Assembly (NCBI RefSeq): GCF_028551255.1 | Contig: NZ_CP117029.1 | Coordinates: forward strand, 2,728,001-2,792,000 | Reading direction: 5' to 3' | Source of the DNA: Vibrio tubiashii | Lineage (GTDB): Bacteria; Pseudomonadota; Gammaproteobacteria; Enterobacterales; Vibrionaceae | DNA: 64,000 nt | Part shown: positions 44,272 to 53,576 of the stretch, in pieces | Layout of the letters: the number at the start of each line of letters is the position of its first letter | Numbering within the stretch: position 1 is the first letter of the stretch | Notes under the pieces: generated by a model | Database searches by the model: none | The model's input: the letters and a program-made list of their open reading frames with translations, nothing else | Told to the model about the DNA's origin: nothing | Position numbers and translations under genes: made by a program

Positions 44272-45459
44272 CTAGCCTAAAAAGGCATGTTTTTGTCGGC
44301 AGTCGACTGCCTCCGCAGAAGTTATGTAAGCATCATGCAGTATGTTAGCCGCTTTGTCGACACATTCTGGTAACAGGACAAGCATCAAAGATTGTGGATT
44401 GACTGTGTAGTGCTCAACCTTAATCCCCTGCTCCGTCAACAACGCGTAAGATCTTTCAACCAGTCCTTCGACATGTAGACCAACTGCTGTTAGTAAGCTT
44501 ACTGACTCACTATTACGGATTTTGTCACCGAAAACCAGTTCCAGTTTTGCATAAGCGTCGTGTTTTATCACTACACCTATCCATTCTGCATGCTCGATCA
44601 CATTCCAAATTGTGACGCCTAACATCTGACACTGCTTTTTCATACTAGCTAAGGCATCTTTTTCAATTCTGATCAAACACATATCGCGTTGAATGGCGAC
44701 GCCACACACCGCAGACTGGCACTCTTCACCTTTGACCAAGCTGCCAGCGTTGACATCGAATGTTGATAATACCCGCAAAGGTACATTGTGTTTCCATGCA
44801 TACTGGACTGAAGGTAGATGCAGAACTTTAGCCCCTTTACGAGCCATCTCCTCCATCGAAGGGAAATCGATGACATCTAATTTTTGAGCATTGGCGACCA
44901 CGCGCGGATCGCAAGTATAAATACCGTCAACGTCAGTAAAAATCTGGCACTCATCCGCTTCAAGCGCTCCAGCAAGTGTTACCGCACTGGTATCTGAGCC
45001 ACCTCGACCAAGAGTTGTGATATCCCCGTTATCATTAACACCTTGAAAACCGGCGACGATTACAACTTGGTCCTGTTCAAGGAGTTGAGTTATCGCGGTC
45101 GTGTCAATTTGTTTAATCGTTGCGTCATTGTGCTGATTGTCAGTCACAATACACGCTTGTGCTCCGGTAAGTGAACGTGCTGCATAGCCTAGTTTATTTA
45201 GAGCCATTGCAAGCAGTGCCATCGACACCTGTTCACCAGCAGAGAGCAAAACATCAAGTTCTCTCGCGGTAGGCACACTGTCTACCTGTTTAGCCAAGTC
45301 CATCAATCTGTTTGTTTCACCAGACATTGCCGATACGACTACGACAACTTGATTACCATCATTTTTCGCCTTTATGATGTGTTCAGCGACCTTATGAATT
45401 CTTTCTATTGAACCCACAGAAGTTCCACCAAACTTTTGCACGATAAGGGGCTTTTTCAC
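44272..45459 (-). CDS. lysC: Aspartate kinase (monofunctional)
   Basis: Phosphorylates aspartate at the start of the lysine, threonine and methionine pathway. 395 residues. Kinase signature VQKFGGTSVGS (about 7-17), GRGGSDTSAVTLA (about 151-163) and FTDVDGIYTCDPR are present, followed by a C-terminal pair of ACT domains (about 255-395) for feedback. The start is GTG at 45459 with GGAAGGTGAAGACTG ahead of it. No homoserine dehydrogenase domain is attached. No lysine riboswitch is visible in the 196-base gap upstream. Placement between alaS and csrA is the usual Vibrio order. Confidence 0.93.
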   Translation of the reverse strand: MKKPLIVQKFGGTSVGSIERIHKVAEHIIKAKNDGNQVVVVVSAMSGETNRLMDLAKQVDSVPTARELDVLLSAGEQVSMALLAMALNKLGYAARSLTGAQACIVTDNQHNDATIKQIDTTAITQLLEQDQVVIVAGFQGVNDNGDITTLGRGGSDTSAVTLAGALEADECQIFTDVDGIYTCDPRVVANAQKLDVIDFPSMEEMARKGAKVLHLPSVQYAWKHNVPLRVLSTFDVNAGSLVKGEECQSAVCGVAIQRDMCLIRIEKDALASMKKQCQMLGVTIWNVIEHAEWIGVVIKHDAYAKLELVFGDKIRNSESVSLLTAVGLHVEGLVERSYALLTEQGIKVEHYTVNPQSLMLVLLPECVDKAANILHDAYITSAEAVDCRQKHAFLG

Positions 45460-45605
45460 CAGTCTTCACCTTCCCAAGACCAAAGTCTCATTCGAACCAC
45501 ACTCAACATGTTGAATATTGCTTGCAGTAGTTATAACAAAAACCAAGTGACTTACTTGATGTTCATAGTGAGCACCAATTAAAGCACTTGGTTGTCAGAA
45601 AAAAA

Positions 45606-45637
45606 TTACGCTCAATCAAATAACTGATTGAGCGTAA
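45606..45637 (-). terminator. alaS terminator
   Basis: Perfect 13-bp stem TTACGCTCAATCA / TGATTGAGCGTAA with a six-base loop and a seven-base T-run on the minus strand, 18 bases past the alaS stop. Confidence 0.92.
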
Positions 45638-45655
45638 GAATCGTTTAATTTTTAA

Positions 45656-48238
45656 TTAAAGACGTTCTTCTAGCCATGGCTGAACTGTCTTCATTGCTTC
45701 AGGCAGAGCAGCAACGTCCGTACCACCCGCTTGAGCCATATCAGGACGACCGCCACCTTTACCACCAACTTGCTCAGCAACCATCTTCACTAGCTCACCG
45801 GCTTTTACTTTGCCGATAAGATCTTTAGTCACACCAGCGATTAAACCAATCTTGTCGCCGTTAACGTTGGCAATCATTACAACGCCGCTGCCCATTTGGT
45901 TCTTAGCATTGTCGACCATAGTACGAAGGTTCTTAGGATCCGCTCCTTCCATACCTGCGATAAGTACTTTAACGCCGTTGATCTCTTGAGCTTTCGCCAT
46001 GATGTTGGCACTTTCAGCTGCTGCCATCTTGTCTTTAAGCTTCTGAATCTCTTTCTCTAGAGATTTTGCTTTCGATGCTGACTCTGCAAGTTTCTCTTCG
46101 AACTTAGCTTGTTGAGCTTCGATCGCGTCTAGTGCCGCTTCACCTGTTACAGCTTCGATACGGCGAATACCTGCTGCGATACCACCTTCAGAAGTGATCT
46201 TGAATAGGCCAATATCCCCCGTTTTTGATGCGTGGATACCACCACAAAGCTCGGTAGAGAACTCACCCATTGAGAGAACGCGAACCTCATCATCATACTT
46301 TTCGCCGAATAGTGCCATTGCACCTTTCTGCTTCGCTGACTCGATGTCCATTACGTTAGTTTCAATAACGTGGTTACGACGAACTTGAGCATTCACTAGG
46401 CGCTCAACTTCTTTTAGCTCTGCTGGCGTTACCGCTTCTAGGTGTGAGAAGTCAAAACGTAGGTTTTCAGGTTTAACAAGTGAGCCTTTCTGCGTAACGT
46501 GTTCACCAAGTACTGAACGTAGCGCTGCGTGTAATAGGTGAGTCGCAGAGTGGTTAAGAGAAATCGATGCACGACGCTCAGCATCAACAGTCGCTTCTAC
46601 TTCATCACCCTTCGCTAGAACGCCTTCCGCAAGAACACCGTGGTGCGCAATTGCGTTACCTAACTTCTGAGTATCTTCAACTTTAAACAGACCAGATTCA
46701 GTCTTCAGCACACCAGCGTCACCACATTGACCGCCTGACTCAGCGTAGAATGGCGTTTCACCAAGGATGATGATCGCTTTGTCGCCTGCTGATAGAGACT
46801 CTACTACTTCACCCTCAACGAAGATTTCAGCAACATTACTCTTACCTTCGGTACCTGTGTAGCCACAGAACTCAGACTCTGCTTCCGTTTTGATTGTTGC
46901 GTTGTAGTCAGTACCAAACTGGCCTGCTTCGCGAGCACGTTGACGCTGCTCTTCCATCGCTTTCTCAAAACCCGCTTCGTCAATTGTAAAGTCACGCTCG
47001 CGAGCTACATCGTTAGTTAAGTCAGCAGGGAAACCGTAAGTATCGTAAAGCTTGAAGACTGTTTCACCGTCTAGCTCTTTGCCTTCAAGTGCGTCTAGTG
47101 CTTCATTAAGAATCACCATGCCGCGCTCTAGTGTGCGACCAAAGTTCTCTTCTTCGATGCGAAGTACTTTCTCAACAAGCTCTTGCTGTTTCTTCAGTTC
47201 TTCTGCAGCGCTACCCATCACTTCAGCTAGTACACCAACAAGTTTGTGGAAGAATACGCCTTGCGCACCCAACTTGTTACCGTGACGAACCGCACGACGA
47301 ATAATGCGACGTAGGACGTAACCACGACCTTCGTTTGAAGGCATAACGCCGTCAGCGATTAGGAATGAACAAGAACGGATGTGGTCAGCAATAACGCGTA
47401 GAGACTGGTTTGATAGATCGTCGTGACCGACAACCTCAGCCGTCGCTTTAATTAGCTTTTGGAATACATCGATTTCGTAGTTTGAGTGAACGCCTTGCAT
47501 GATTGCAGAAATACGCTCAATACCCATACCTGTATCAACAGCAGGCTTAGGTAGTGGCTCCATCGTGCCATCTGCATGACGGTTAAACTGCATGAATACG
47601 TTGTTCCAGATCTCGATGAAACGGTCACCGTCTTCTTCTGGAGTACCAGGACGACCGCCCCAGATATGCTCACCGTGATCGTAAAAGATTTCAGTACATG
47701 GACCACAAGGACCTGTATCACCCATCGTCCAGAAGTTGTCAGACTCGAACTTCTTACCGCCTTCTTTGTCGCCAATACGCACGATCTTGTCAGCAGGTAC
47801 GCCTACTTTCTTGTTCCAGATCTCGAATGCTTCGTCATCTGTTTCGTATACCGTAACCAGTAGCTTCTCTTCTGGTAGACCAAGAGTCTTAGTCAGGAAC
47901 TCCCAAGCAAACGCAATCGCGTCTTCTTTGAAGTAATCACCAAAGCTGAAGTTACCGAGCATTTCGAAGAAAGTGTGGTGACGAGCTGTGAAACCAACGT
48001 TCTCTAGGTCGTTGTGTTTACCACCCGCACGTACACAACGCTGAGCCGTAGTTGCTCGTGTGTAGGCACGCTTTTCGGCGCCTAAGAAGCAATCTTTAAA
48101 TTGGTTCATACCTGCGTTTGTAAATAGCAGGGTTGGATCGTTATGCGGAACCAACGATGAACTGTCTACGATTTGGTGTCCTTTGCTTTCAAAGAACTTA
48201 AGGAACGCGTTACGAACCTCATCAGTGCTCATGTACAT
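45656..48238 (-). CDS. alaS: Alanine--tRNA ligase
   Basis: Charges tRNA-Ala, 860 residues. A class II catalytic domain (motif 1 near [25 protein letters not shown]) comes first. The editing domain follows, with the zinc [12 protein letters not shown] motif in the middle and the second site [15 protein letters not shown]. The C-Ala coiled coil and the [14 protein letters not shown] block are at the end. The start is ATG at 48238 (MYMSTDEV); the ATG two codons on (48232) is also possible with the AGGAAGAG site. Confidence 0.97.
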   Translation of the reverse strand: MYMSTDEVRNAFLKFFESKGHQIVDSSSLVPHNDPTLLFTNAGMNQFKDCFLGAEKRAYTRATTAQRCVRAGGKHNDLENVGFTARHHTFFEMLGNFSFGDYFKEDAIAFAWEFLTKTLGLPEEKLLVTVYETDDEAFEIWNKKVGVPADKIVRIGDKEGGKKFESDNFWTMGDTGPCGPCTEIFYDHGEHIWGGRPGTPEEDGDRFIEIWNNVFMQFNRHADGTMEPLPKPAVDTGMGIERISAIMQGVHSNYEIDVFQKLIKATAEVVGHDDLSNQSLRVIADHIRSCSFLIADGVMPSNEGRGYVLRRIIRRAVRHGNKLGAQGVFFHKLVGVLAEVMGSAAEELKKQQELVEKVLRIEEENFGRTLERGMVILNEALDALEGKELDGETVFKLYDTYGFPADLTNDVARERDFTIDEAGFEKAMEEQRQRAREAGQFGTDYNATIKTEAESEFCGYTGTEGKSNVAEIFVEGEVVESLSAGDKAIIILGETPFYAESGGQCGDAGVLKTESGLFKVEDTQKLGNAIAHHGVLAEGVLAKGDEVEATVDAERRASISLNHSATHLLHAALRSVLGEHVTQKGSLVKPENLRFDFSHLEAVTPAELKEVERLVNAQVRRNHVIETNVMDIESAKQKGAMALFGEKYDDEVRVLSMGEFSTELCGGIHASKTGDIGLFKITSEGGIAAGIRRIEAVTGEAALDAIEAQQAKFEEKLAESASKAKSLEKEIQKLKDKMAAAESANIMAKAQEINGVKVLIAGMEGADPKNLRTMVDNAKNQMGSGVVMIANVNGDKIGLIAGVTKDLIGKVKAGELVKMVAEQVGGKGGGRPDMAQAGGTDVAALPEAMKTVQPWLEERL

Positions 48239-48379
48239 GCAGCTCTTCCTGAAAATAGTCGAGTTAGAATTTTGCGCTATTGTAGATCATGGTTAAGGCT
48301 ACGACTAGTTTTCTCGCAGAAAAGAGCAGATTGATGTGTTAATTCATCGCAAATCTTTAAATTGATGAGTTATTTGACT

Positions 48380-48844
48380 TCAGTCCTCATCATTAGCGCT
48401 AAGCGCATAACTAATTTGTTCAAAGCTGTAGCCACGATATTGAAGAAAACGCACCTGTTTGGCGTACTCTTTTTGGTCTTTCGCTTTAATCCCTTTAAAT
48501 TTCTTCTCTGCGGCTTGTTTTGCTAACTCGAACCAATCTTGCGGTTCTTCTTCCATTGCTTTGTCCACCACCGAGTCCGCGACTCTTTTCTGCTGCAATT
48601 CTTGTCGGATGCGCCTCTCTCCGTGGCCTTTGTAGACATGTTGGCGAACTTGGCTTTTGGCATAACGCAGATCATCAAGATAGTTGTGATCGATACAAAA
48701 GTTCACGGCCTCTTGAATAGCGTCTTCTTCATAACCTTTCAGGCTCAATTTCTGGTATAGCTCGTATTCGCCATGATCTCGGCGACTTAGCAATTGAATA
48801 GCGGCTTCTTTGCTCGATAATGTCGGTGGCTTTCTTTGAAACAT
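48380..48844 (-). CDS. recX: Regulatory protein RecX
   Basis: Inhibitor and modulator of RecA filaments. From the ATG at 48844 ([33 protein letters not shown]) it has 154 residues, the family size. The family blocks [30 protein letters not shown] and [14 protein letters not shown] are present. The frame is open 15 codons further up, but those codons overlap the recA-recX terminator, so the shorter start is preferred. It is directly downstream of the truncated recA; in an intact chromosome it is expressed by read-through from recA, so here its promoter supply is uncertain. Confidence 0.9.
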   Translation of the reverse strand: MFQRKPPTLSSKEAAIQLLSRRDHGEYELYQKLSLKGYEEDAIQEAVNFCIDHNYLDDLRYAKSQVRQHVYKGHGERRIRQELQQKRVADSVVDKAMEEEPQDWFELAKQAAEKKFKGIKAKDQKEYAKQVRFLQYRGYSFEQISYALSANDED

Positions 48845-48876
48845 CTGAAATAAATATCTAGATTCTAAATACAACA

Positions 48877-48900
48877 AAGCCCCGCACATAGGCAGGGCTT
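48877..48900 (-). terminator. recA-recX intergenic terminator
   Basis: AAGCCCTGCC / GTGCGGGGCTT stem (one wobble) with a short T-run on the minus strand, 22 bases after the recA stop. It matches the known weak terminator that limits recX read-through. Confidence 0.7.
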
Positions 48901-48922
48901 AAATTACTAATAATGAGGTAGC

Positions 48923-49357
48923 TTATAGCTCTTGCTCTGGCATCTCACCTAACTCAGCGTCATCTGGCTGAACTTCCGCTGGTGACAGTAGCATTTCACG
49001 TAGCTTAGCATCGATCGCTTGGGCAGCTTGTGGGTTCTCACGTAGGAATTTACCAGCGTTTGCTTTACCTTGACCAATCTTATCGCCATTGTAGCTGTAC
49101 CAAGCACCGGCTTTTTCAACTAGCTTGTGCTTAACACCTAGGTCGATTAGCTCACCTTCACGGTTAAAGCCAGCGCCATATAGGATTTGCGTTTCCGCTT
49201 GCTTAAATGGTGCCGCAATCTTGTTCTTAACAACCTTGATACGAGTTTCGTTACCAACCACTTCGTCGCCTTCTTTGATAGAACCAGTACGACGAATATC
49301 AAGACGAACAGATGCGTAGAACTTAAGCGCGTTACCACCTGTGGTTGTTTCTGGGTT
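48923..49357 (-). pseudogene. recA: recA, 3' fragment (codons for loop L2 to the stop)
   Basis: Minus-strand coding DNA for the last 144 residues of RecA. It begins [20 protein letters not shown], equivalent to E. coli residue N205 inside ssDNA-binding loop L2, and runs to the normal C-terminus (GEMPEQEL). Everything before N205 is missing: the Walker A and B motifs, loop L1 and the N-terminal domain do not occur anywhere in this window. Upstream of AAC (49355-49357) the sequence no longer matches recA. A GTG at VGNETR would give a 112-residue frame, but this is not a natural start. The remainder of recA is inferred to lie beyond 64,000, or to have been replaced. Confidence 0.93.
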
Positions 49358-49386
49358 GAATGTACTATTAACTAAACAGCACTACA

Positions 49387-49449
49387 ATGTCCGAATCGGC
49401 AGTTGAAAGCCTAAAGCAATTGAACGAGAAAATCCACAAGGGAAACTAA
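49387..49449 (+). CDS. Possible 20-residue peptide or gene end at the island boundary
   Basis: ATG-initiated frame MSESAVESLKQLNEKIHKGN on the plus strand, starting 30 bases inside the island. A CAAACT / AGTTTG stem with a run of six T (about 49468-49492) follows. There is no strong ribosome-binding site. It may be a chance frame or the remains of an element-end gene. Confidence 0.2.
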   Translation: MSESAVESLKQLNEKIHKGN

Positions 49450-49477
49450 CAAACGCAAAACAAACTCATTAACACTA

Positions 49478-50698
49478 TTAGTTTGCTTTTTTATGTTCCC
49501 CTTTAAAAGAGTTTTTAAGAAGCTCCCCAAAATACTCAAACAACCCTACCCTAAACTGACGAGTCGAGTTTGCGGAGTTCTTGTAAATTCGACCTTTAGA
49601 GTCCAACTCCATAACCGAGCAGTCAGACCAATGTTTTGCATTTTTACTATAATCTAATTGCCCAAGAGCCTTACCCGCAGCTTTCAGCTTTTCACCTGAA
49701 GCACCATTCAATACTAGTTGGTGGATGGTTAACCCTAATGCTTGCCAAACTTGAGGGGATAATTGATAGCCTGAGCGGTTAGTAGTAAATGCCTCTCGCT
49801 GAGCTTCAAGCCACTCTCTCAAAAAAACAGTAATAAAATCAAGGTACCCATCTGAGAGTACAGAAGAGATTGTTTTTCCATTGGATAAAGTGATGTCCTT
49901 TGACATTTTACTGTATTCTTGCGTTCCAACTCCCGCAACGGCACCAACTATCGTTTTAAATAGAACATACGGAGTTGTTATGTAGCGCTCTGAGACTTTC
50001 ACATGCTTTGAGTCAGTTTTAATGCCACCGAATGACTCCATATCTGAATCAGCAATGAGCTTATCCACAAAAGGCTTCAATGGATAATATTCATCTGATA
50101 TCAGACCTTTGCTATCAACAACATGAGGTAAACTCATTGAAGAGTCGAAAAGTAGACTCTGTTTAAATAGCCCAATAACATCAGCACTATCTAAGCCACG
50201 TTGATCATCAAAAACCACCCGGACTTCTACATTTTCCATCGCTAAACGCTGCCTGAGTTCACTCTTAGAGTTCGCTTCTTTAACACTAAGTCTTGAGCTA
50301 AAGAGAAATGTTTTGAGTCCCAAGTTTTTGCATATAGCAACCAAGCCTAGAAGGTTACCAACGATAAAAGCATTCGAAGAATCATATTTTAAAAATGGGC
50401 TTCGACCCGAAGAATCTACGTAACTAGGCTTCCCCAAAATAGCGAATGTTAACGTCAATGGCGCGCTGATCGACTCATTCAACACTCCACTCTCTAGACT
50501 TGCTTGAATTGCTTGCACCCTTTCAACATTTGTTGCGTTCACAGCAGCGTCTGGAACCCATGCGAGGTCAGGCAGAAGCTTGCTCACACAGAAATAGGCT
50601 TCAAGTTCTATCATTGGCATAGTTGTAATCAGCGTTTTTAAAGTCCGCGTCTGTGAAGAGAGCAGCATTCCACTGATTTTTTTTTCTGAAAGTTTCAA
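49478..50698 (-). CDS. DndB-like protein with a degenerate DGQHR motif
   Basis: A 406-residue protein, unrecognised by close homology. The layout resembles DndB-type DGQHR-family proteins. NVERVQAIQASLESGVLNESISAPLTLTFAI looks like the R-V-..-I..Y(I/L)..n...P.l...f opening. VRVVFDDQRGLDSADVIGLFKQSL fits the F.D.....D...LF block, and VSERYITTPYVLFKTIVGAV the C-terminal ..S.r...l..l...l.a..G helix. At the DGQHR position it reads YDSSNAFIVGNLLGLVAI, so the motif is lost. The start is TTG (50698); an ATG at 50668 is possible. Nearest gene to the recA junction and divergent from the ParB-like gene; no dndACDE partners are seen. Function unknown. Confidence 0.5.
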   Translation of the reverse strand: MKLSEKKISGMLLSSQTRTLKTLITTMPMIELEAYFCVSKLLPDLAWVPDAAVNATNVERVQAIQASLESGVLNESISAPLTLTFAILGKPSYVDSSGRSPFLKYDSSNAFIVGNLLGLVAICKNLGLKTFLFSSRLSVKEANSKSELRQRLAMENVEVRVVFDDQRGLDSADVIGLFKQSLLFDSSMSLPHVVDSKGLISDEYYPLKPFVDKLIADSDMESFGGIKTDSKHVKVSERYITTPYVLFKTIVGAVAGVGTQEYSKMSKDITLSNGKTISSVLSDGYLDFITVFLREWLEAQREAFTTNRSGYQLSPQVWQALGLTIHQLVLNGASGEKLKAAGKALGQLDYSKNAKHWSDCSVMELDSKGRIYKNSANSTRQFRVGLFEYFGELLKNSFKGEHKKAN

Positions 50699-50748
50699 GT
50701 CTTTTCATCCAGTTAACTAACTAGCAAAGTCTAAAGTAAAATTAAAAT

Positions 50749-50774
50749 TTGATCCGACATGATTGTCGGATCAA
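50749..50774. promoter_or_regulatory. Palindromic operator-like site in the divergent promoter
   Basis: TTGATCCGACA-TGAT-TGTCGGATCAA, a perfect inverted repeat with 11-bp arms and a 4-base spacer, in the 149-base gap between the divergent DndB-like and ParB-like genes. There is no T-run on either side, so a protein-binding site is more likely than a terminator. Confidence 0.7.
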
Positions 50775-50847
50775 TAATTAGAAACAACATTGCTAGACAT
50801 TCAAATTTAAATGTCTGTTTTTTAGCCGTAATACAGAGAACTGCCAT

Positions 50848-52092
50848 ATGACAAATAAAGCTAAGGACAACTTGAACGAAATCTCGGATGAGGCTTTAGA
50901 AATATCTATCGTTGATAGTCTTGTTGAGCGATACGAGGATAAAGAATGCACCAGTTATCTCGCTAGCTCGAAGAAGCTGGTCGAAACTGCAACAACAGTC
51001 CTCTCTTCAATACAAGTTGAAGACATCTTCAAATCCAAAGCGCGTTACTACTCAGGCGTCAGAGCTGTCAAGACAACCCTTAAACACCTCGTAATCTACA
51101 TTTCACCTCAACTCGCCAGAGATATGCTGAAGTTTTCCCAAAGAGGTGCAATCAATGCAAAAAACAAAAATCGCAAACTGAATAAAGCGAAGGTCAAGAA
51201 ATACGCCGAGGACATGAAAAACAATCAATGGTGCTTAACAGGGGAGCCCATTATCATTTCTGCCGACGGAGAAATTTTAAATGGACATCATAGATTAGAA
51301 GCATCATATCAAGCTGGAGTGGGGTTTATTGCCCCTATAACTTATGGCGTAACAGATGAGCTATCCTTCGCTCATATCGATGTCGGGAACATGCGCTCAA
51401 GGTCTCAAGTTCTGGAGATGGCCGGAGTCAAAGTAAATGCTAGTGTACTATCCCGTGTGGCTATGCTATCGAAAGCTTTTGAAATTACTTCTAACCCTTA
51501 CGCATTTAGAGGAACTCAAGGAACTTCTTTCCAACCCGCAGAAATACTAGCTTACGTAGAAGAAAACGAAGAGCTTGCTTTGTCTGTCGACTTTGTAGCA
51601 AAAATCATTAAACGCCATAAACTGGAAAGCCAAGCATCAGAAGCTATCTATGCTTTTGCGCACTGTTTAATAAAACAAAAACTCAAAGATTATCCTCAAA
51701 ATAAAGCTCTGCCTCTCTCCCCAGAGGCCTATCTAACACGAATCATTTCATCACTTGGATTAGAATCCGAAGATGATATTGAGTTTCAAGTTCGAAACTA
51801 TCTTCAGTCACTCGTCACTGAATCTAGCTCTTACTCCTTGCTCTGTAAACTCTCAGCAATTTTCAAAGGATGGAACATGCATCTAGGGATTCCAGTCGTA
51901 GGAAATAAGGTTACTGTACGAAGAGTTGCGCGCTTTAGGAAAGATGAGGATGGAAACAAAATACCAGTTCCATCAGCAGGTAATATAAATGAAGCATTTA
52001 CCATCCCATGCTTAGAAAAAGGCGTCACACCAAAGCGAATTTTGCAGCAAGCTAACATGAAAAACATAGGAAACGCTTCCCAATCAAACTAG
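50848..52092 (+). CDS. ParB/Srx-superfamily protein with an NGHHR motif
   Basis: A 414-residue soluble protein. The core LNKAKVKKYAEDMKNNQWCLTGEPIIIS is followed by GEILNGHHRLEASYQAG (NGHHR at 145-149). This is the ParB/sulfiredoxin-type nucleotide-binding layout, in which (D/N)GxHR is the key motif. The later DVGNMRSRSQVLEMAG block is also seen in phage and island ParB-like proteins. The C-terminal 250 residues are helical and unrecognised. Other members act as nucleases, CTPases or regulators; activity here is unknown. It is divergent from the DndB-like gene across a palindromic site. Weak ribosome-binding site (CAGAGAACTGCCAT). Confidence 0.6.
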   Translation: MTNKAKDNLNEISDEALEISIVDSLVERYEDKECTSYLASSKKLVETATTVLSSIQVEDIFKSKARYYSGVRAVKTTLKHLVIYISPQLARDMLKFSQRGAINAKNKNRKLNKAKVKKYAEDMKNNQWCLTGEPIIISADGEILNGHHRLEASYQAGVGFIAPITYGVTDELSFAHIDVGNMRSRSQVLEMAGVKVNASVLSRVAMLSKAFEITSNPYAFRGTQGTSFQPAEILAYVEENEELALSVDFVAKIIKRHKLESQASEAIYAFAHCLIKQKLKDYPQNKALPLSPEAYLTRIISSLGLESEDDIEFQVRNYLQSLVTESSSYSLLCKLSAIFKGWNMHLGIPVVGNKVTVRRVARFRKDEDGNKIPVPSAGNINEAFTIPCLEKGVTPKRILQQANMKNIGNASQSN

Positions 52093-52257
52093 TGCCACGA
52101 ACACCTATTATTGAGATTTACCGAAGATTTGTGACTCTGATGCTGGCTGTGAAGTTTATCAAAGGTTGTGTCGTTATACATCAAACGAGCGATGCCCCTC
52201 GATGAAAGACAGATAATCCAAATCAATCGAGTGCTCAGATTCCTCTCTCGATGTCCA

Positions 52258-52284
52258 CAAAAAAGCACCTACGATAGGTGCTTT
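52258..52284 (-). terminator. Terminator after the lipoprotein pair
   Basis: AAAGCACCTA / TAGGTGCTTT stem with a TCG loop and a six-base T-run on the minus strand, 43 bases past the lipoprotein stop. Confidence 0.85.
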
Positions 52285-52326
52285 GACAGTTTAATATGGG
52301 CTACTAAAATCTCACGTTTGCACTTA

Positions 52327-53508
52327 TCAGTCGAGGTCTGCACGTGAGTAAACATTTTTTTGGTATAGTGTATTCCGCTTATTTGTATCGATATTGAAGT
52401 ATGATATCGCTACACCAAAATTAAAACGAGAGCCTACGCTTTCAACATCAACGTACCTGTCTGAATTGTAATAGCGAGGGTATTTGTAAGCATCATAAAC
52501 ATCAAACTGATCGCGGAGGCTTTTCGAACTTATAGCTTGGGGAGGGATAGACAACTCCAAGTCCTTGATCGTATCAGCATTTTCACCCCAATAAACAGTA
52601 AAAGATTCTATGTTAATGAAGTTGTTCGTTTTATTTGTAACTTTAAGAACACCATTATCAATTACTGCTTGGATATTTTGATCTTTTGCTTCAAACACAA
52701 CTGGTAACATGTCATACACGGCTGACTTAACTTGAACATCAACTTGATATTCGTCTCCGGCAGTTAGGCGATATGGCGAGTAATCATACTTAATGTTTTT
52801 AATTCGTTGATAGCTCGGTGGCAATTGAATTGACACCTCTATATAAGGCTCAACTAACTCAAGTCCTGCACCTTTAGAGTATTTAAGCTCACCCGAAACC
52901 ATATTCAATCGAAGACCATCCTTAATCTGTTTACTTAGCTGCGCTGGATAAACTGATGAAGCATGAACATCAACGTTTATACGCTCAAGCGCAGAAGTTA
53001 ACTCTGCCTCCATTATTTTTTTCTGTTGAACGGCTGAATCAGGCTGGGTAAGTACTTTGTTGTAAGTTTTCACAGACTCTTCGAGCAGTTCATCCACATA
53101 CTCATTGAAACCATTGTCCAAGCATAGTAAACAGTCTCTGATTCTCTCTTGCTTGCCATGCCATTCTCTGCTCATAATTTCACGAACAACCTGATTATCA
53201 TTGTTGATAGTAAAATCGTACTGATAATCCATATTGGTTCCCCCTAGGTAAGCAATACGACTTCCCGAATTATGCGATGAGCGCTCACTGCGACGTTGTG
53301 GGTGAGGGCTTGCCACAAATGGAGATGAATCATGAATTGCTTCGAAAATTATGGAAAACAGTTCATTTTTCTCTTCCAGAGCTAAGGGGGCTTCTGCAAG
53401 TTTTAGTGTTTCAATTTCTTTAAACTCTTCATTCGTAGTGCTTCCAGAGTTTGATGCACACCCTAGTAGTACAGTGGACAGCAACAATAATATTGTAATT
53501 TTTCCCAT
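52327..53508 (-). CDS. Predicted lipoprotein of unknown function (second of a pair)
   Basis: 393 residues from the ATG at 53508. The lipoprotein signal MGKITILLLLSTVLLGC ends in lipobox LLGC, so outer- or inner-membrane anchoring is expected. The mature part begins with a Ser/Asn-rich linker. YAYQYD-type segments, a charged coiled stretch (about 130-180: VDELLEESVKTYNKVL, QQKKIMEAELTSALERI) and a beta-rich C-terminal half follow. I do not recognise a family. The frame runs to a GTG at 53544, but the signal peptide and AGGAGT favour the ATG. It is 68 bases downstream of the other lipoprotein gene, likely one operon. More AT-rich than the core genes. Confidence 0.65.
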   Translation of the reverse strand: MGKITILLLLSTVLLGCASNSGSTTNEEFKEIETLKLAEAPLALEEKNELFSIIFEAIHDSSPFVASPHPQRRSERSSHNSGSRIAYLGGTNMDYQYDFTINNDNQVVREIMSREWHGKQERIRDCLLCLDNGFNEYVDELLEESVKTYNKVLTQPDSAVQQKKIMEAELTSALERINVDVHASSVYPAQLSKQIKDGLRLNMVSGELKYSKGAGLELVEPYIEVSIQLPPSYQRIKNIKYDYSPYRLTAGDEYQVDVQVKSAVYDMLPVVFEAKDQNIQAVIDNGVLKVTNKTNNFINIESFTVYWGENADTIKDLELSIPPQAISSKSLRDQFDVYDAYKYPRYYNSDRYVDVESVGSRFNFGVAISYFNIDTNKRNTLYQKNVYSRADLD

Positions 53509-53576
53509 GAGAATCTTTATACTCCTATCGTTATATTCTCGCACACGAGCATTAATCGTTTCATACCCAGATGAAA

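Noticed and set aside
45460..45655. Possible lysine riboswitch ahead of lysC
   Set aside because: The 196-base gap is mostly the alaS terminator, and no lysine-box core pattern is visible.
48923..49261. 112-residue frame as a separate small gene
   Set aside because: It is the C-terminal part of RecA starting from an internal GTG; treated as a recA fragment.
49478..52092. Full Dnd phosphorothioation system
   Set aside because: No DndA, DndC, DndD or DndE-like gene is present, and the DndB-like gene lacks the DGQHR motif.
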